Part shown: one piece after another, positions 6,140 to 9,668 of the stretch
Layout: every line of letters starts with the position of its first letter
How positions within the stretch are numbered: the first letter of the stretch is position 1
Made by a program: the position numbers and the translations under genes
Notes under the pieces: model-generated
What the model saw: only the letters and a program-made list of their open reading frames with translations
The model's database searches: none
What the model was told of the DNA's origin: nothing
Assembly (NCBI GenBank): GCA_964512305.1
Contig: CAZEIW010000226.1
Location: 1-9,668 of the forward strand
DNA: 9,668 bases
From: CAZEIW01 sp964512305
GTDB lineage: Bacteria; Pseudomonadota; Gammaproteobacteria; Burkholderiales; Burkholderiaceae_F
Direction: 5' to 3'

Positions 6140-7387
6140 ATGCGTTCGCTGTTCCGCCAGGAGGCGATCGACGCCCAACGCGAAAAGCTGCTGGGCGAGG
6201 TTTCGATCGCGCGGCCGGTGCCGCTGTGGGTGTTCACGCTGCTGGCCGTCGTGTTCGCGGTGGCGCTGACCGCCTTCGCCTTTCTCGGCGAGTACACGCG
6301 GCGCGAGCGCGTCGACGGCTTCCTCGCGCTCGATGTCGGCGCCGCGCGGATCACCGCGCCGGAAGGGGGGATCGTCGCCGAGCTGATGGTGAGCGAGGGC
6401 GACGAGGTCGCCGCCGGCGCGCCGATCGCGCGGCTGTCGCTCGAGCGCACGACGGCCACCGGCGCGAGCACGTCGGAGCTGGTCAAGCAGGAGCTCACCG
6501 GGCGCCTCGGGTCGATCGAGTCGGAGGCGGCGCAGACCAAGCTGCTGGGCGAGCAGCAGGGCGCACAGCTGCGCAAGCGCATCGACGACCTGCGCAAGGA
6601 GCTCGAGCAGGCCGATGCCGAGGTGAAGGCGCAGGAGCAGCGGGTCGCCTCGGCGCAGCAGGAATCGCAGCGCTTCGCGCAGCTGTCGCGCGAAGGCTTC
6701 GCCTCGGAGGCGATGGTGCGCGACCGCCGCAACGACGTGCTCGACCAGACCACCAAGCTCGAAAGCCTCAAGCGCAGCCGCGCGGGCAGCGAGCGCGACC
6801 TGCGCGCCGCCCAGGCCGAGGAGCCGCTGATCAAGATCCGCACGCGCACCCGGGAGCAGCAGCTCGAGGTGCAGAAGAGCGAGCTGCAGCAGAGCCTGGT
6901 ACAGGAGGAGGCGCACCGCGAGACCGTGATCCGGGCGCCGATCGCCGGCGTGGTCACCAACATCGGGCCGGCGCGCGGCGATTCCGTCGCCGCCGAGGCG
7001 CCGCTTGCGACTGTGATGCCGAAGGGCAGCCGTATGCACGCGCAGCTGCTGGTGCCGACGCGGGCGATCGGCTTCATCGAGCCCGGCAACCGGGTCGTGC
7101 TGCGCTACGACGCGTTCCCGTTCCAGCGCTTCGGCCAGTACCAGGGCACGGTCGCCAGCATCAGCCGCACCGTGTGGACCCCGGGAGAGCACGTCGGGCC
7201 GCTCACCGTGAAGGATCCCGCGTACCGGATCGACGTGCAGCTCGAGCGACAGTCGGTGACCACCGGCGGCCAGGAGTTCCCGCTGCGGCCCGGGATGCTG
7301 GTCAGCGCCGACATCCTGCTCGAGAAGCGCACCGTGTTCGAATCAGTGTTCGAGCCGGTGCTGGCGCTGCGCGAAAGGCTGCGCTGA
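6140..7387 (+). CDS. HlyD/CvaA-family periplasmic adaptor (membrane fusion protein)
   Basis: Inner-membrane-anchored adaptor that should link the ABC exporter encoded next to an outer-membrane TolC-type channel. The 415 residues show a cytoplasmic N terminus (S-L-F-R-Q-E-A-I-D-A-Q, typical of CvaA/RaxA-like adaptors) and one transmembrane helix at about 29-49. The first half of a lipoyl/barrel-sandwich domain follows (I-T-A-P-E-G-G-I-V, 71-100). A long Glu/Gln/Arg-rich coiled-coil hairpin spans about 105-255. The second lipoyl half (R-A-P-I-A-G-V-V-T-N, 265-290) and a beta-barrel region (V-V-L-R-Y-D-A-F-P-F) complete it. The ATG at 6140 places the family N terminus correctly; GTG 6125 and ATG 6074 are alternatives, and none has a good Shine-Dalgarno site. 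Its stop is 2 bases before the ABC transporter start, so the two genes form one translation unit. The cargo cannot be deduced from this protein. Confidence 0.92.
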   Translation: MRSLFRQEAIDAQREKLLGEVSIARPVPLWVFTLLAVVFAVALTAFAFLGEYTRRERVDGFLALDVGAARITAPEGGIVAELMVSEGDEVAAGAPIARLSLERTTATGASTSELVKQELTGRLGSIESEAAQTKLLGEQQGAQLRKRIDDLRKELEQADAEVKAQEQRVASAQQESQRFAQLSREGFASEAMVRDRRNDVLDQTTKLESLKRSRAGSERDLRAAQAEEPLIKIRTRTREQQLEVQKSELQQSLVQEEAHRETVIRAPIAGVVTNIGPARGDSVAAEAPLATVMPKGSRMHAQLLVPTRAIGFIEPGNRVVLRYDAFPFQRFGQYQGTVASISRTVWTPGEHVGPLTVKDPAYRIDVQLERQSVTTGGQEFPLRPGMLVSADILLEKRTVFESVFEPVLALRERLR

Positions 7388-7389
7388 AC

Positions 7390-9516
7390 ATGCGGGTGAA
7401 CCCGTTCGCGCGCCGCGTGCCGATGATCCTGCAGAGCGAGGCGCCGGAGTGCGGCATCGCCTGCGTCGCGATGATCGCGAGCTACCACGGGCTGCGCACC
7501 GACCTGTCGGCGATGCGGCTGCGGCTGTCGCCGTCGATGAAGGGCGTGACGCTGCAGCACATCGCGGCGATCGCGGAAACGATGAAGATGTCGTTCCGCG
7601 GCGTGCAGGCGCCGCTGCAGGCGCTCGGGCGCCTGCGCCTGCCCGCGATCCTGCACTGGGACATGAACCATTTCGTCGTGCTGTCGCGGGTCGACGGCAA
7701 CCGGATCACGGTGCTCGACCCCGCGCGCGGCCAGCGCGTGATGCCGCTCGACGAGGTGTCCCGCCACTACACCGGGGTCGCGGCCGAGCTGGCGCCGACC
7801 ACCGGCTTCTCCCGCCGCGACGAGCGCGAGAAGGTGTCGGTGTGGCAGCTGCTCGGCAGCGCGCAGGGCCTGCAGAGCGCGATCGCGCAGGTGATCCTGC
7901 TGTCGCTGGTGCTCGAGGTGTTCGCGATCGCGTCGCCGTTCTTCGTCCAGATCGTGGTCGACCGGGTCGTGGTCGGGCGCGACGAGGACCTGCTCACCGT
8001 GCTCGGGCTGGGCTTCGCGCTGCTGGTGCTGATGACGGTCACCGTGACCTCGGTGCGCGGGTGGCTCGGGGTCTACCTGTCGACGACGCTCAACATCCGC
8101 CTGCTCGACGCGCTGTTCGCCCGCCTGCTGCGGCTGCCGCTGGCGTGGTTCGAGAAGCGGCACATCGGCGACATCGTGTCGCGCTTCCGCAGCGTCGACG
8201 CGATCCAGCGCACGCTGACGCTGACCTTCCTCGAGACGCTGGTCGACGGCGTGATGGTGCTGCTGACGCTGGCCGTGATGTTCTGGTACAGCGCGCTGCT
8301 GGCGACGATCGTGGTCTGCGCCGGCGCCGTCTACGGCGGCGCGCGCTGGCTCTTCTACGGCCCGCAGCGGCGCGCGCTCGACGAGCAGCTGGTGCACGAG
8401 GGCAAGGCCTCGACGCACTTCATCGAGACGCTGCGCGGGATGATGGCGATCAAGCTCAACCTGCGCGAGCCCGAGCGGCGCGCCGCGTACAGCAATCTCG
8501 TCGTCGACCAGACCAACGCCGGGGTCGCCGTGCAGACGCTGGGCATCATGCACCGCGCCGCCAACGGCCTCATCTTCGGGATCGAGAACGTGGCGGTGGT
8601 CTGGCTCGCCGCGCTGCAGGTGATGGACGGCCGCTTCTCGGTCGGGATGCTGTTCGGGTTCCTGGCGTTCAAGCTGCTGTTCCTGACGCGCGTCATCAAC
8701 CTCGTCGACAAGACGATCGAGTTCCGGATGCTGGACCTGCACGCCGAGCGCATCGCCGACATCGCGCTCGCGCCGACCGAGGCGCAGCGCGGCTCGGGCG
8801 CGCAGGCCACCGACGCGCCGCTGGCGATCGTGGCGCAGGGGCTGGGCTTCGCGTACGGCGTCGAGGGCTTCGCGTTCCGCAACGTGGATTTCAGCGTGCG
8901 GCCGGGGGAGACGGTCGCGATCGTCGGGCCCTCGGGCGCGGGCAAGACGACGCTGGTCAAGGTGCTGGTGGGGCTGCTCGACCGCAGCGAGGGGCGCCTC
9001 GAGGCCAACGGGCGCGACCTGCGCGACTGGGATCCCGGCGCCTACCGCGCCCGGCTGGGCGTGGTGATGCAGGACGACCACCTGTTCGTCGGCACGATCG
9101 AGGACAACATCAGCTTCTTCGATCCGCAGCACAAGCCCCAGCTGGTGCGCGCCGCCGCGGCGATGGCCGGGATCGACGCCGAGATCATGGCGATGCCGAT
9201 GCAGTACAACACGATCGTCGGCAGCCTGGGCATCGCGCTGTCGGGCGGACAGAAGCAGCGCGTGCTGCTGGCGCGCGCCCTGTACCGCAAGCCGCACGTG
9301 ATCTTCCTCGACGAGGCGTTCGACCAGCTCGACCTCGCGCGCGAGCGCGAGATCACCGAGCGCGTGAAGAGGCTCGGGGTCGGCATCGTGATCGTGAGCC
9401 ACCGGCCCGAGACGGTGCGCAACGTGGACCGCATCGTCGCCCTCGGGGAAGGGCCGCAGGCGCTGCTGCCTGCGCAGACGGCCGGGCCGCACGCCCGGCC
9501 GCAAGCCGCGGCGTAG
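7390..9516 (+). CDS. Peptidase-domain (C39) ABC transporter, double-glycine-leader peptide exporter
   Basis: Predicted to cleave a precursor after a Gly-Gly leader and export the mature peptide across the inner membrane (CvaB, RaxB and PCAT family). The 708 residues are normal for the family. The C39 domain (about 10-135) has Q15, catalytic C21 in P-E-C-G-I-A-C, H94 in N-H-F-V-V-L and D110 in V-L-D-P-A-R-G, so the protease looks active. A type 1 exporter membrane domain follows at about 160-440. The nucleotide-binding domain has Walker A GPSGAGKT at 513-520, Q-loop Q561, signature LSGGQ at 617-621, Walker B I-F-L-D641-E642 and switch H671. The residues after Walker B read A-F-D-Q-L-D instead of the usual A-T-S-x-L-D, so the D-loop is atypical. 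The ATG at 7390 is 2 bases after the adaptor stop. No precursor, immunity or TolC gene is visible nearby, so bacteriocin, signalling peptide or other cargo all remain possible. Confidence 0.94.
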   Translation: MRVNPFARRVPMILQSEAPECGIACVAMIASYHGLRTDLSAMRLRLSPSMKGVTLQHIAAIAETMKMSFRGVQAPLQALGRLRLPAILHWDMNHFVVLSRVDGNRITVLDPARGQRVMPLDEVSRHYTGVAAELAPTTGFSRRDEREKVSVWQLLGSAQGLQSAIAQVILLSLVLEVFAIASPFFVQIVVDRVVVGRDEDLLTVLGLGFALLVLMTVTVTSVRGWLGVYLSTTLNIRLLDALFARLLRLPLAWFEKRHIGDIVSRFRSVDAIQRTLTLTFLETLVDGVMVLLTLAVMFWYSALLATIVVCAGAVYGGARWLFYGPQRRALDEQLVHEGKASTHFIETLRGMMAIKLNLREPERRAAYSNLVVDQTNAGVAVQTLGIMHRAANGLIFGIENVAVVWLAALQVMDGRFSVGMLFGFLAFKLLFLTRVINLVDKTIEFRMLDLHAERIADIALAPTEAQRGSGAQATDAPLAIVAQGLGFAYGVEGFAFRNVDFSVRPGETVAIVGPSGAGKTTLVKVLVGLLDRSEGRLEANGRDLRDWDPGAYRARLGVVMQDDHLFVGTIEDNISFFDPQHKPQLVRAAAAMAGIDAEIMAMPMQYNTIVGSLGIALSGGQKQRVLLARALYRKPHVIFLDEAFDQLDLAREREITERVKRLGVGIVIVSHRPETVRNVDRIVALGEGPQALLPAQTAGPHARPQAAA

Positions 9517-9525
9517 CCGTCAAGA

Positions 9526-9545
9526 CTCCCCGCTCCCGCGGGGAG
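9526..9545 (+). terminator. Hairpin behind the exporter gene, possible terminator
   Basis: A perfect 8-bp stem, CTCCCCGC (9526-9533) with GCGGGGAG (9538-9545) and loop TCCC, starts 10 bases after the exporter stop codon. The position and stability fit transcript termination or 3'-end protection. There is no T-run, so intrinsic termination is not certain. Its sequence differs from the dispersed repeat that follows. Confidence 0.5.
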
Positions 9546-9564
9546 CGGCACGCCGGGGCGAGAT

Positions 9565-9608
9565 CACTCCCCTCTCCCGCGCGAGCGGGAGAGGGGTGGG
9601 GGTGAGGG
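9565..9608 (-). repeat. GC-rich hairpin repeat, copy 2 (inverted relative to copy 1)
   Basis: A 12-bp perfect stem, CCCCTCTCCCGC (9569-9580) with GCGGGAGAGGGG (9585-9596), and loop GCGA. Read on the minus strand, the flanks are CCCTCACCCCCA before the stem and AGTG after it, nearly the same as copy 1 on the plus strand. The unit is therefore asymmetric, which identifies it as a dispersed repeat and not just two unrelated terminators. It is the second of two hairpins downstream of the exporter gene. Confidence 0.85.
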
Positions 9609-9633
9609 TGGAAAGCGGAGCTCGAGCGGCCGG

Positions 9634-9662
9634 CCCCCCCCCCCCCCCCCCACCCCCCCCCC
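9634..9662. repeat. Poly-C low-complexity tract at the window edge
   Basis: Eighteen C, one A, then ten C, closing in GCGGGG at the end of the window. No coding or structural role is apparent. On the other strand this is a poly-G run, the typical failure product of two-colour sequencing chemistry, so an assembly or read artefact at a contig end is the simplest reading. A genuine homopolymer tract cannot be excluded. Confidence 0.8.
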
Positions 9663-9668
9663 GCGGGG

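Noticed and set aside
6226..7389. N-terminal extension of the exporter frame to about 1096 codons
   Set aside because: The frame stays open upstream by GC bias, but its translation there is Arg/Ala-rich noise overlapping the adaptor gene. The conserved C39 domain begins right after the ATG at 7390.
7105..9504. Minus-strand frame of about 800 codons opposite the exporter
   Set aside because: Very rich in His, Arg, Gln and Asp, as expected for a reverse-complement shadow of Leu/Val/Ala-rich membrane protein codons. No known motif.
7390..9516. Toxin-type (RTX haemolysin) exporter with a degenerate C39-like domain
   Set aside because: HlyB-type transporters lack the catalytic cysteine; here the Cys, His and Asp are all present, and no RTX repeat protein is in the window.

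Overview
The window looks like a chromosomal segment of a GC-rich proteobacterium, most likely a betaproteobacterium of the Burkholderiales type. This rests on the very strong G/C bias at third codon positions, the protein families present and the gene order; I could not run a phylogeny. The left edge falls exactly on the encoded CCA of a tRNA and the right edge dissolves into a poly-C tract, so the window may be a whole assembly contig rather than a cut from a longer one.

Left block (1-2181, minus strand): a tightly packed unit of four genes transcribed leftward. In order of transcription these are a YafS-like methyltransferase-fold protein, ribonuclease HI (rnhA), the DNA polymerase III proofreading subunit (dnaQ) and tRNA-Val(CAC). 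yafS and rnhA share an ATGA overlap, rnhA and dnaQ are 5 bases apart, and the last 10 bases of dnaQ lie inside the tRNA gene. Middle block (2256-5967, plus strand): glyoxalase II (gloB), an MltD-type lytic transglycosylase with two LysM domains and a very long Ala/Pro linker, and enoyl-ACP reductase (fabI). The order mltD-gloB-yafS-rnhA-dnaQ-tRNA is the one known in E. coli (there the tRNA is aspV), so this is old conserved synteny with altered strand choices.

Right block (6140-9516, plus strand): a two-gene export cassette. It consists of a HlyD/CvaA-type periplasmic adaptor and, 2 bases later, an ABC transporter with an N-terminal C39 peptidase domain carrying a complete Cys-His-Asp triad. 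Such pairs cut off a double-glycine leader and export the mature peptide (colicin V, RaxX and similar). No precursor peptide, maturation enzyme, immunity gene or TolC homologue is recognisable in the window, so the cargo is unknown. This is the accessory part and the best lead for something undescribed.

Intergenic DNA carries two copies of a roughly 40-base GC-rich hairpin repeat, in opposite orientation, after gloB and after the exporter. A second, unrelated hairpin lies directly behind the exporter stop codon. All other open frames I examined are shadows of these genes. I see no CRISPR array, insertion sequence or phage gene.
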